DNA of 43,711 nt from an uncultured Pelagibacteraceae bacterium (GTDB lineage: Bacteria; Pseudomonadota; Alphaproteobacteria; Pelagibacterales; Pelagibacteraceae), in NCBI GenBank assembly GCA_902571015.1, contig CACGAC010000009.1:1-43711 (forward strand), read 5' to 3'. The notes under the pieces are model-generated. The model saw nothing but the letters and a program-made list of their open reading frames with translations. It ran no database searches and was not told where the DNA came from. A program made the position numbers and the translations under genes. Below, in pieces: positions 1-7,490 of the stretch (positions are counted from its first letter, which is position 1; each line of letters opens with the position of its first letter).

Positions 1-2
1 AA

Positions 3-956
3 ATTGAAGAAGAAATATTAGATAGAGAACCTAGTTTGTGGAATATCTCAGCAGATATTGGTTTTGGTTTAAACTTTACTGATAATATTAATAGTGTTTC
101 AAAGTCTAGATTTAAAATGGACTCTGATGCAAAGGCAGAATTCAATTCAGCAAAATTTGATAGAACAGAAAGTGGATCTTTAGGAATAACAGCAACAAGA
201 CCTATTGGAGAAGAATCTTCTTTATTATTAAATTTATCTCATACAACATCTAATCAATATAAAGAGGCTGACGATGACTTCCAGAGTTATGGATTTACTT
301 TAGGCTTTGATACTACTTTAGGAAATCAAAGCTTAAGTCCTTATTTAATAGCCAATAAATCTGATGCTCAACATGATGCTGATAGTTTTTCTTTTATGTA
401 TGGTATTGGAGGATTTTTTTCAGTTGGGGAGAGAAATTCTTTTAGTTATGGATATTCATATACTGACGCAAAAGCCAATACAAATTCGACGGACTTGACT
501 GCAAATGAAACTGACTCAATTTCACACAATTATACCTTAGGTCATGATTTAATTATTACTCAAATAATTTCTTCTTCTTTAAGTTTAGGTTACACTGACA
601 GTGATGCCAATGCTGATGCAGGAAATGATGCTGAAACTTATGATATTGGACTTGTGTTAAATTTTGCGTTTCCTTGGGCATTTATATCTGTTGGTAATTC
701 TCATAGTTTTAATGATTATAAAAAAGTGGATACTTCTGTAACTTCAAGTAGAATTAGATCAGATCATTCTATGACCACTGACATTATGATTACAAAAGCC
801 TTAGGAGATTTTTTCCCAGCATTAGATCCAAACAGAACTTTATTTATGAACCTTTCTTATGAAAAATTAATATCCGAAGCGAATATATTAAACTACGATT
901 ATATTGCGGATTCTTTCGCATTTAGTTTTACTAAATCTTTAAGTATTTTGAAGTAG
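3..956 (+). CDS. Outer-membrane beta-barrel protein, C-terminal part (gene cut by window edge)
   Basis: The reading frame is open to the left edge without a stop, so the gene begins outside the window; the TTG at 36 is only the first possible start codon inside it. The visible ~317 residues have no long hydrophobic helix. They alternate polar and hydrophobic residues in short strands rich in Gly, Ser, Asp, Asn and aromatics (for example 'SFSYGYSYTDAK', 'SLSLGYTDSDAN'), the pattern of a transmembrane beta-barrel. Such barrels sit in the outer membrane and may be fused to an N-terminal TPR or passenger part, which cannot be seen here. It lies 115 bases before an exported FecR-domain gene and in the same direction, so a shared surface function is plausible. 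The family is not identified with certainty; a Slam/DUF560-like barrel is one possibility. Confidence 0.6.
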   Translation: MEEEILDREPSLWNISADIGFGLNFTDNINSVSKSRFKMDSDAKAEFNSAKFDRTESGSLGITATRPIGEESSLLLNLSHTTSNQYKEADDDFQSYGFTLGFDTTLGNQSLSPYLIANKSDAQHDADSFSFMYGIGGFFSVGERNSFSYGYSYTDAKANTNSTDLTANETDSISHNYTLGHDLIITQIISSSLSLGYTDSDANADAGNDAETYDIGLVLNFAFPWAFISVGNSHSFNDYKKVDTSVTSSRIRSDHSMTTDIMITKALGDFFPALDPNRTLFMNLSYEKLISEANILNYDYIADSFAFSFTKSLSILK

Positions 957-1071
957 ATGTTGATATTTTCTCATTTAATAACAAAAAATTGTGATTTTAA
1001 GCCATTTTAAAAAACCCATTTTGAATATAAAAGATTTTATTTTTTTAAGAAGTCTGTTATTTTTCAATCCT

Positions 1072-2202
1072 ATGAAGAAAATTTTAACAATAATTTTGGC
1101 TTTATTGTTTTTTGGAAGCTTTAGCGCTAAGGCAAACGAAGAGCTGACTATTGAAAAACAGTTAGTTGGAATTGTTGGAGCAATATCAGGTACAGTTAAA
1201 ACTGAAACCAGAGAATTAAAAACTGGTGACAAAATTTATTTAAATGAGACTATTTTAGCGGGTGCAGGCTCTGGTACTCAAATTTTATTATTAGATCAAT
1301 CAACATTTACTATTGGTGAAGACTCAGAAGTTGTAATGGATACATTTATTTTTGATCCTGCTACCAATGATGGAAAAATAGTTGCAAGTGTAAAGCAAGG
1401 AAGTCTAAAAGTAATATCAGGATTAATTAGTAAAAAAAATCCTGACAGCTTAACTGTAGAAGTTCCTGAGGGTACTTTAGGTTCAAGAGGAACTGAGTTC
1501 CAAACAATTGTTTCAAGTGGAAGAACTGACACTTTATTGATTGGTCCAGGAAAAAATAATACTTTAGGTATGAGACCTGGAGCAGTTCTAGTTGGAAATA
1601 ATTTTGGATCTACTTTATTGGATAATCCTTATAGCATCACATCAATGTCAAAAGGTAAAGCTCCTGGTCAGGCAAGAAAGATTACTAAAAATCAGCTTAA
1701 GAAATTTAATAAGAAAATGAAGTCATTACGGGTTGCGAAATTAAGCCCAGACTCAACAAAAGCTGAGAGAAAAGCAATTAAAAAAGAACTGAAAAAAGAA
1801 CTAAAAGCTCTAGGATTTGAAAAAGAAGAGATTAAATCAATTATAAAACAAAATATTAAAAAAGATAAAAAGAAAAAAGTAGCTATTAAAACTGAAAGAG
1901 CAGAAAAAAAGAAAAAAGCTAATAAAAAGAAAAAAGCCAAAGCAGAAAAGAAAAAAGGTAAAAAGAAAAAAGCAGTGAAGAAAAAAGCTTCCAATAAGAA
2001 AAAAGCTGTGAAGAAGAAAGCTACTAAAAAGAAAAAAGTAGTGAAGAAAAAAGCTGCTAAAAAGAAAAAAGTAGTTAAGAAAAAACCTAAGAAAAAGAAA
2101 AAAGTAGTTAAGAAAAAACCTAAGAAAAAGAAAAAAATTCAAAAGAAAAAAAGAACAGCTAAGAAAAAAGCAAAGAAAAAGAAAAGAAAGAAAAAGAAGT
2201 AA
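1072..2202 (+). CDS. Exported FecR-domain protein with polylysine repeat tail
   Basis: I take the ATG at 1072 because it begins a clear signal peptide (MKKILTIILALLFFGSFSAKA); an in-frame ATT at 991 would place unrelated sequence before it. The protein is 376 aa. Residues ~30-165 match the FecR fold: 'IVGAISGTVK', 'LKTGDKIYLNETI', 'SFTIGEDSE'-like strands, 'VKQGSLKVISG' and the hallmark 'VEVPEGTLGSRGTEF'. From about residue 205 the chain becomes very basic, and the last ~110 residues are almost only Lys, Ala and Val in units of 11 residues (for example VVKKKPKKKKK). Known FecR-domain proteins are periplasmic or surface-linked sensors or scaffolds. The tail could bind lipopolysaccharide, peptidoglycan or nucleic acid; this is inference. 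The next gene encodes a CHASE2 sensor, and FecR/CHASE2 pairing is known in other proteobacteria. It is probably not the classical FecR anti-sigma protein, since no sigma gene is adjacent and it is exported whole. Confidence 0.85.
   Translation: MKKILTIILALLFFGSFSAKANEELTIEKQLVGIVGAISGTVKTETRELKTGDKIYLNETILAGAGSGTQILLLDQSTFTIGEDSEVVMDTFIFDPATNDGKIVASVKQGSLKVISGLISKKNPDSLTVEVPEGTLGSRGTEFQTIVSSGRTDTLLIGPGKNNTLGMRPGAVLVGNNFGSTLLDNPYSITSMSKGKAPGQARKITKNQLKKFNKKMKSLRVAKLSPDSTKAERKAIKKELKKELKALGFEKEEIKSIIKQNIKKDKKKKVAIKTERAEKKKKANKKKKAKAEKKKGKKKKAVKKKASNKKKAVKKKATKKKKVVKKKAAKKKKVVKKKPKKKKKVVKKKPKKKKKIQKKKRTAKKKAKKKKRKKKK
2071..2136 (+). repeat. Exact tandem 33-bp repeat in the polylysine tail
   Basis: Two identical 33-base units abut (2071-2103 and 2104-2136), each encoding VVKKKPKKKKK. 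Degenerate copies with the same 11-codon period lie upstream from about 1970 (AVKKKASNKKK, AVKKKATKKKK, VVKKKAAKKKK) and a weaker one lies downstream. The exact pair suggests recent duplication by slippage, so copy number may vary between strains. Confidence 0.85.
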
Positions 2203-2259
2203 TCTTTAGTAATTATTCAATACCATTTACTTTAGTATAATTAGAGTTAAATTCCTTTT

Positions 2260-4311
2260 GTGAAAGCTTTTTTTCAAAAATACACTAATTATTTCACATT
2301 TTTAATTTTATTAGTTTTACTAATATTAATTAAAATAATTAATCCTGCATTTGTTAAATCAATTTCATACTTAAGTTTTGATTTATATCAAAAAGTATTT
2401 GCTGAAAAAAAAGACTCGGATGTTGTTATAATAGATATTGATGAAAATAGTTTAGGAAAGTTTGGTCAGTTTCCTTGGAATAGAAAAGTTTTTGCCGACA
2501 TTTTAGACAAAATAAATGAATCCAATCCAAAAGCGATAGGTTTCGATATTTTTTTTACCGAAAAAGATAAACAGTCTCCTGATGAAATTATAAAATCTTA
2601 TGGTTTAGTTCCATCCGACGTGGCAGAGCTTCAAAATTTAAAAAGTCCAGATGAAATTTTTTCTGAGAAACTCAAACAATCAAAATCAATAATTGCAGTT
2701 TTAGGGAGTAATGTTCCGTCACATTCCAACTATGACCGAAAAGCTAAGGCGAGATTTTTATCTAAAGGCGGTGATCCAAAGAAGTTTACTTATTCATATC
2801 CTTATTCAATTGGTTCACTTGAAGTATTAGAAAAAGATGTGAAAGGTTTAGGTTCGATTTCTTTTTTAGATCAATTAGACGGTATCATCCGATCATTACC
2901 ATTAGTGGTTCAGTTTGATAAAAAAATATACCCAACCATGGGACTAGAAATGGTCCGAGTGGGTTCGAAACAGAAAAATATTTATGTTGAATTAAACGAA
3001 GTTGGCATTCAAAGAATTAGTGCACGACCCTATAAAATTAATTCAGACCCCAATGGTATAATTTGGATTAAGTACAAAAAGTCAGATAAAAATCAGTATA
3101 TATCTGCTGGTGACGTATATGATGGAAAATTCCAATCAGATTTTTTTACAGATAAATATGTTTTGATTGGTGCCTCCGCGCAAGGACTTTTTGATTTAGT
3201 CAAAACTCCACTAGGGATAACTGTTCCAGGAGTAGAAGTTCATGCTAATGTTATTGAGAATATTTTAGATCAATCTTATTTAATAAGAAATCCCAATACG
3301 TATATATTTGAGTTGTTATTTTCTATTATCGTTGCTCTCATTACATTTATATTATCTCAAAGAGTAAAACCTAAATTAAGTTTATCTATTTTTTTTGGAA
3401 ATATTTTAGCGATAATAGTTATTGGTTTTTATATCTATAAATTTAGATCTGAATTGGTCGATATGAGTTATCCAATTTTTATTGTGACAGTTACTTTTTT
3501 AACTGGTTTATATTTTAGATTTATTGAGGAAAACAAAATAGCTTTAGATAACTTACAGAAAGAAGCTAAACTTTTAAAAGAACGTGAGCTCGCAGCTGGA
3601 GTTCAAAAAAGTTTATTTCCAGATATATCAAAGTTTGAGAACTTCATCTTTGCTAAAAACGTACCAGCTCGAGATGTATCTGGAGATTATTTTGATGTAG
3701 TAAGATCAACACCAGAAGAGTACTTTTTTACTTTAGCTGATGTATCTGGAAAAGGGGTTAAAGCAGGTATGTATATGGCAAAAGCATCTTCAATATTTAG
3801 AACCTTAACCAATTTAAAGTTTCCATTAGAAAAAGTAGTATTCGGTGTAAATAATGAACTTGTTGAGGCAAAATTTAAAGGAATGTTTGTTACCGCTGTT
3901 TTTGGGAAATTAAATATTAAAACTGGAGAACTCGTTTTTATCAATGCAGGGCACGAAAGTATTTTAACTTTTGATCAAAATAAAAATTATGAATATATCA
4001 AATCAGAAATGCCACCTATTGGAATTGTTAAATATTTCACCGAGTCGATGGTCAAATCTAATACCATGAACCTTAAAGATAAAACATTCGTGGTTTACAC
4101 CGATGGTGTGACCGAAGGTTATTTAAAAAATGGTGAGGAATTAGGGGCCGAAGGAGTACAAAAAATTATAGATGGTATGTCAGAAGTGACACCAAAAACT
4201 ATTGTTGAGTCTATTGAAAAAGAATTAAACTGGGGTGCAGAAAAATTAAGAGACGATATTACTTGTATGGCTATAAATATAAATAATACTGAATTAATAA
4301 AGAAAAAATAA
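2260..4311 (+). CDS. CHASE2 sensor-SpoIIE/PP2C serine phosphatase
   Basis: The start is GTG at 2260; no Shine-Dalgarno sequence is obvious. Of 683 aa, residues ~11-30 form an N-terminal membrane helix, ~35-335 an extracytoplasmic CHASE2 domain ('VVIIDIDENSLGKFGQFPW', 'KAIGFDIFF', 'YVLIGASAQGLFDLVKTP', 'PGVEVHANVIENIL'), and ~345-420 three membrane helices, the usual CHASE2 layout. A cytoplasmic RsbU/SpoIIE phosphatase follows (~445-675) with its metal and core motifs: 'AAGVQKSLFP', 'DVSGDYFDV', 'LADVSGKGVKAG', 'INAGHES', 'MPPIGI', 'VVYTDGVTEG' and 'LRDDITCMAI'. The catalytic Asp residues are present, so it should be active. The expected role is to remove a phosphate from an anti-sigma-antagonist protein when the periplasmic domain senses a signal, but no STAS or anti-sigma gene is in view. 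It lies 57 bases after the FecR gene and 6 before the autotransporter-like gene, probably one operon. Confidence 0.92.
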   Translation: MKAFFQKYTNYFTFLILLVLLILIKIINPAFVKSISYLSFDLYQKVFAEKKDSDVVIIDIDENSLGKFGQFPWNRKVFADILDKINESNPKAIGFDIFFTEKDKQSPDEIIKSYGLVPSDVAELQNLKSPDEIFSEKLKQSKSIIAVLGSNVPSHSNYDRKAKARFLSKGGDPKKFTYSYPYSIGSLEVLEKDVKGLGSISFLDQLDGIIRSLPLVVQFDKKIYPTMGLEMVRVGSKQKNIYVELNEVGIQRISARPYKINSDPNGIIWIKYKKSDKNQYISAGDVYDGKFQSDFFTDKYVLIGASAQGLFDLVKTPLGITVPGVEVHANVIENILDQSYLIRNPNTYIFELLFSIIVALITFILSQRVKPKLSLSIFFGNILAIIVIGFYIYKFRSELVDMSYPIFIVTVTFLTGLYFRFIEENKIALDNLQKEAKLLKERELAAGVQKSLFPDISKFENFIFAKNVPARDVSGDYFDVVRSTPEEYFFTLADVSGKGVKAGMYMAKASSIFRTLTNLKFPLEKVVFGVNNELVEAKFKGMFVTAVFGKLNIKTGELVFINAGHESILTFDQNKNYEYIKSEMPPIGIVKYFTESMVKSNTMNLKDKTFVVYTDGVTEGYLKNGEELGAEGVQKIIDGMSEVTPKTIVESIEKELNWGAEKLRDDITCMAININNTELIKKK

Positions 4312-4317
4312 TCCAAG

Positions 4318-6525
4318 ATGATAAAGAGGTTATTTTTAATTTCATTTTGTTTATGTTTTGTAATGCAAACTGTTCATGCAGGAATAGTTGAGCCTGTTTT
4401 TAAACAATTTAAAGATCCAAATCAAGATGGTGTAGATAATGTACCATCAACAGTTTCAATACAAATTACTCCTGATGGAAAAAAAATGTTTTTATTGGAT
4501 CATCTTGAAAATGCAGGTTCTAAAAAAGTTTATATTTATGATTTAACAACACCATTTGATATTAGCACTTTGGATGTCACAAATAGAACAATAGTAAGTT
4601 TAGATGGTTATGGAGATAATATGGGAGGCAATAATGACAATAAAGATATAGAATTTAATAATGATGGAACAAAAGTGTTTTTTTTTAGTGAATATGGTAC
4701 ATTGCAAATTCATAATTTAACAACTCCATATGATGTAGCTTCAATCTCATCTTCAACAGTTGTAGCTGATGACGGACTTAATTATAAAACTAAGTATTCT
4801 GTAAATAACATTAAAGGTGTCGAATTTAATAATGATGGAACAAAAATGTATTTTGTTGATGGAACGCAAAATGCAACTAAAATAGCACAAATTAATCTTT
4901 CCACTCCATTTGATCCCACGTCAGGAACTAAAGTACATACTCTTGATACAGAACCTGCGGGAGTCGCATTTTATACAATGGAACCATCTTTTGATGACGA
5001 TGGTACAAGATTATACATAAGTGAAGCTCTTAATAATTCAACTGGTGCTACTACTTATATGTATGTTTACAAATTATCTAATCCATTTGAATTAAGTTCT
5101 GCAACTTTTGCTGGCAAATGGCCAATTACTGCTAATGGTCAAAATATTTCTGCATACTCATGGACTTTTGGAAATAATGGTATGAAGGCTTATATTGCAA
5201 CTGAGGACGCTAATGCTCACGGAGATGATATAATTTATGAATATGATTTAACCTGTCCTTATGGAATTGTAATTTGTGAAACAGATGCTGTTACAGCAAT
5301 AGGGGCTCAAGTAGAAATTGCTAAAAATGTAATTTATCAAAATTCATCAACAATTTTTAAAAGATTTGATTGGTTACGAAGAAATGATGAAAGAGCTAAT
5401 TTAACTAATCATGAAGTTAAATTAAATTTTCATAATCCAATTTTAGCAGCATTAAAAGCAAACTTTGAAAATTCGTTAAAAAATATTCAATTTACACAAG
5501 CATCATTAAAAAAAGAAAATTCAAGTAAAAATAAAAAAAATTGGTCTCATTGGTCTCACATAGATATTTCATTTGGACGAGTTGGCGATACAGCATCTTC
5601 TAAACCTAAAGAAGTTGAGACTTGGGGCTATATGTATGGTTTAGACAAATTAATAGATAACAAGATTTTTGGCTATGCATTTCGATATGGTACAGATGAA
5701 GTTGATTTAGAAGATGGATCAGACAATGCATTAGAAGCTCAGACATTCTCTTTAAATATGTACGGCAGCGTACCTTTAAAAAGTCAATCCAATCTAAATT
5801 TATTATTTGGTGTTAGTTATTTAATGCTAGACCAGTTGGATAAAAATAATCTAGAAAGTGGTAGCAGAAATGGAAAACAAATTTACACATCAATTAGCTA
5901 TGAAAATGAAAATGAGTATACCAAATATGAATTAATTCCGTTCGGTAAGTTTGAAATGGGTATCACTCAATTTTCAGATTATACTAATTTTGATCTTATT
6001 TCTAATAATATCGAAAATCATGAAAGACTTACATTTAGAACAGGTAATGTCTCAGCAGGTTTAAAATTTGATAACATTTTATATTTAAATGACAAAACTT
6101 ATAGTCGAAATGGTTTTATTGAATATATTTATGATTTAACACCAGATATCGATAATTTTGTTAGAAGCCATATCGATAATGTTTCGGTAAAAAAAACCAT
6201 AAAGACACATTCATTACATAATATAAAAGGAAATATAGGTTACGAATATATGAATTCGAATGGATCAACTATCGCTTTAAATTACGAAAGATTTCAAAGC
6301 CTTGATGAGTCTGGTCATAAAGACAGTCTACTCATTAAGCTTGGAACAGCGAAGAAACAAAATGCAAATTTTGATGTGATTTATGATCCAATAAACAATA
6401 ATAAAACCAAGATTAGTTACTTAAAAAACTTTGGTAATTTTAAATTCAAATTAAAATCTAATTATAATTTATTCAGCAAAATCCCAGATTATGGGGCAAA
6501 CATTGAATTTTCAGGTACTTTTTAA
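4318..6525 (+). CDS. Beta-propeller protein with autotransporter-like C-terminal barrel
   Basis: 735 aa with a signal peptide (residues 1-22, cut near VHA-G). Residues ~30-320 contain about five repeats of ~50 residues built as 'IEFNNDGTKVFFFS' followed by 'YDLTTPFD'-type ends (TTPFDIST, TTPYDVAS, STPFDPTS, SNPFELSS, TCPYGIVI), typical of a seven- or fewer-bladed propeller related to YVTN/WD repeats. A linker (~320-415) follows, and residues ~420-735 look like an autotransporter beta-barrel: a 'WGYMYGLDKLIDNKIFGYAF'-like entry strand, alternating strands and a terminal Phe ('IEFSGTF'), the signal recognised by the BAM machinery. A propeller displayed on or released from the cell surface is the simplest reading. 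It starts 6 bases after the CHASE2-phosphatase gene and overlaps the 3' end of the convergent grx gene by 15 bases. Ligand unknown. Confidence 0.75.
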   Translation: MIKRLFLISFCLCFVMQTVHAGIVEPVFKQFKDPNQDGVDNVPSTVSIQITPDGKKMFLLDHLENAGSKKVYIYDLTTPFDISTLDVTNRTIVSLDGYGDNMGGNNDNKDIEFNNDGTKVFFFSEYGTLQIHNLTTPYDVASISSSTVVADDGLNYKTKYSVNNIKGVEFNNDGTKMYFVDGTQNATKIAQINLSTPFDPTSGTKVHTLDTEPAGVAFYTMEPSFDDDGTRLYISEALNNSTGATTYMYVYKLSNPFELSSATFAGKWPITANGQNISAYSWTFGNNGMKAYIATEDANAHGDDIIYEYDLTCPYGIVICETDAVTAIGAQVEIAKNVIYQNSSTIFKRFDWLRRNDERANLTNHEVKLNFHNPILAALKANFENSLKNIQFTQASLKKENSSKNKKNWSHWSHIDISFGRVGDTASSKPKEVETWGYMYGLDKLIDNKIFGYAFRYGTDEVDLEDGSDNALEAQTFSLNMYGSVPLKSQSNLNLLFGVSYLMLDQLDKNNLESGSRNGKQIYTSISYENENEYTKYELIPFGKFEMGITQFSDYTNFDLISNNIENHERLTFRTGNVSAGLKFDNILYLNDKTYSRNGFIEYIYDLTPDIDNFVRSHIDNVSVKKTIKTHSLHNIKGNIGYEYMNSNGSTIALNYERFQSLDESGHKDSLLIKLGTAKKQNANFDVIYDPINNNKTKISYLKNFGNFKFKLKSNYNLFSKIPDYGANIEFSGTF

Positions 6526-6771
6526 TAAATCTTGAAGTTTATTTTCTTTTTCTAAAGCTCTAACTTCATCATAACCACCGATGTGTTGATCATCAAAAAA
6601 TATTTGTGGGATGGTTCTTTTTCCATTTGCTTTTTTGATCATCTCATCCATTGCACCGTCAACTGTTGCAATATTAATTTCTTTAAAGGGAGCGTTATTT
6701 CGAGTGAGTAATCTTTTTGCAGCATCACAATAATTACAAAATGGCCCTGTATAGATTACAACATTTTTCAT
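6511..6771 (-). CDS. grxC: Glutaredoxin 3 (GrxC-like)
   Basis: 86 aa, the normal length for a bacterial class I glutaredoxin. The active site is 'GPFCNYCDAA' (Cys12-x-x-Cys15; CNYC replaces the common CPYC), followed by the cis-Pro motif 'RTIPQIFFDDQHIGGYDEV', which binds glutathione. It reduces disulfides and glutathione-mixed disulfides in the cytoplasm. The ATG is 3 bases after the stop of the TIGR03643-like gene, so the two are one transcription unit. The 3' end overlaps the convergent autotransporter-like gene by 15 bases. Confidence 0.93.
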   Translation of the reverse strand: MKNVVIYTGPFCNYCDAAKRLLTRNNAPFKEINIATVDGAMDEMIKKANGKRTIPQIFFDDQHIGGYDEVRALEKENKLQDLLKST

Positions 6772-6774
6772 AAT

Positions 6775-7071
6775 TCAAAGATAGTCACCTTTTTTTATTT
6801 TACTAGTGATAAGTTTTCTAGAATATTCAAACTTTTTTCTATGTTTAATACTTTTTTGATTTACTCTTTTTCTCCATAATCTAAACGAAGAGGGTTTAAT
6901 TGACCTTCTCATTATTTTAATAACGTCGGATTCTTTGTATCCAGTTTTTTTTTCAATTTCCTCAAAAGTGATACGATCTGCCCAGGCTGCCCAGATGACC
7001 CAATCTGGATCTTCAATGTTTGGCTCTGGATTTTTAACCCGAGTTATTGGCCTGTGACCTTTTTTTTTCAT
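6775..7071 (-). CDS. TIGR03643/DUF2805 family protein
   Basis: From the ATG at 7071 the protein is 98 aa. Its core 'PDWVIWAAWADRITFEEIEKKTG' followed by 'SDVIKIMRRSIKPSSFRLWRKRV' matches the TIGR03643/DUF2805 family, small basic proteins of unknown function with a helix-turn-helix-like appearance. Upstream in frame there is also a TTG at 7134 preceded by AGAAGGA, which would add 21 residues (119 aa). I prefer the ATG because the extra residues look unconserved and the family is short, but the stronger ribosome-binding site favours the TTG, so the start is open. It is followed after 3 bases by grxC. Confidence 0.75.
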   Translation of the reverse strand: MKKKGHRPITRVKNPEPNIEDPDWVIWAAWADRITFEEIEKKTGYKESDVIKIMRRSIKPSSFRLWRKRVNQKSIKHRKKFEYSRKLITSKIKKGDYL

Positions 7072-7400
7072 AAATTTCTTATATTTGATAAAAATCTTTA
7101 GTGCATTTCTTACAGTGTATGCTATATTAGACAAGATAGTCCTTCTTAGCCATCTTTAGCTCCCGGTTTTTAAGGGCTATCCCAAAATCCCTACAAATTT
7201 GCTTCTATTCAAATTGATTTTAAAATGACTACATTAATCAAATTAAAATATAGAAATATCTTATATAAAAGAGCGAGATTATGATTAATTTTTTTTGATA
7301 ATGGAATTTATTCAACTTGTGGTGTTAAATTTAAATTTTAAAAAAAACTTTATATTACAACACTTTTTTAGTGATAATTTTGCAACAAATCCCTAAAATA

Positions 7401-7427
7401 TTGAAAATGTACAATTTACATTTTCAA
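7401..7427 (+). repeat. Perfect 11-bp inverted repeat before the outer-membrane protein gene
   Basis: TTGAAAATGTA (7401-7411) and TACATTTTCAA (7417-7427) are perfect reverse complements around a 5-base spacer. It lies 63 bases upstream of the ATG at 7491 and has no T-tract, so it is a candidate operator or a 5'-leader hairpin rather than a terminator. Confidence 0.6.
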
Positions 7428-7430
7428 ATC

Positions 7431-7457
7431 TTGGGTAATAATGATAATAATTCCCAA
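7431..7457 (+). repeat. Second imperfect inverted repeat in the same leader
   Basis: TTGGG at 7431-7435 plus AAT at 7437-7439 can pair with ATTCCCAA at 7450-7457, leaving one bulged T. It follows the 11-bp repeat by 3 bases and ends 33 bases before the gene start. The pair looks like a structured 5' leader, perhaps stabilising an abundant mRNA. Confidence 0.45.
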
Positions 7458-7490
7458 TTAATATATTAATAATTTAAGTAGGATAATCTT

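Larger units (their letters stand above)
7072..7490. other. Divergent intergenic region with a GC-richer, structured segment
   Basis: About 420 bases separate two divergent genes. Positions ~7141-7192 are clearly richer in G/C than the surroundings. They contain two hairpins that exclude each other: CCC (7162-7164) with GGG (7174-7176), and GGG (7174-7176) with CCC (7181-7183). Read on the - strand, this segment runs through a GCTAAAG block into an AGAAGGA purine tract just before the TTG at 7134. Positions 7200-7400 are plain AT-rich DNA in which I see nothing clear. Positions 7401-7457 hold two inverted repeats, listed separately. Confidence 0.45.

Noticed and set aside
991..1071. 27-residue extension of the FecR-domain protein
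   Set aside because: It would put charged and unrelated residues ahead of a textbook signal peptide starting at 1072.
1692..2142. Two antisense ORFs rich in Phe/Leu opposite the polylysine tail
   Set aside because: Runs of AAA/AAG codons read as TTT/CTT on the other strand, which leaves long open frames without coding meaning.
7127..7153. Nine-codon ORF (ATG GCT AAG ... TAA) on the - strand
   Set aside because: Too short and without homology to call as a gene; its codons may simply be the purine-rich ribosome-binding tract or part of a structured leader. Mentioned under findings only.
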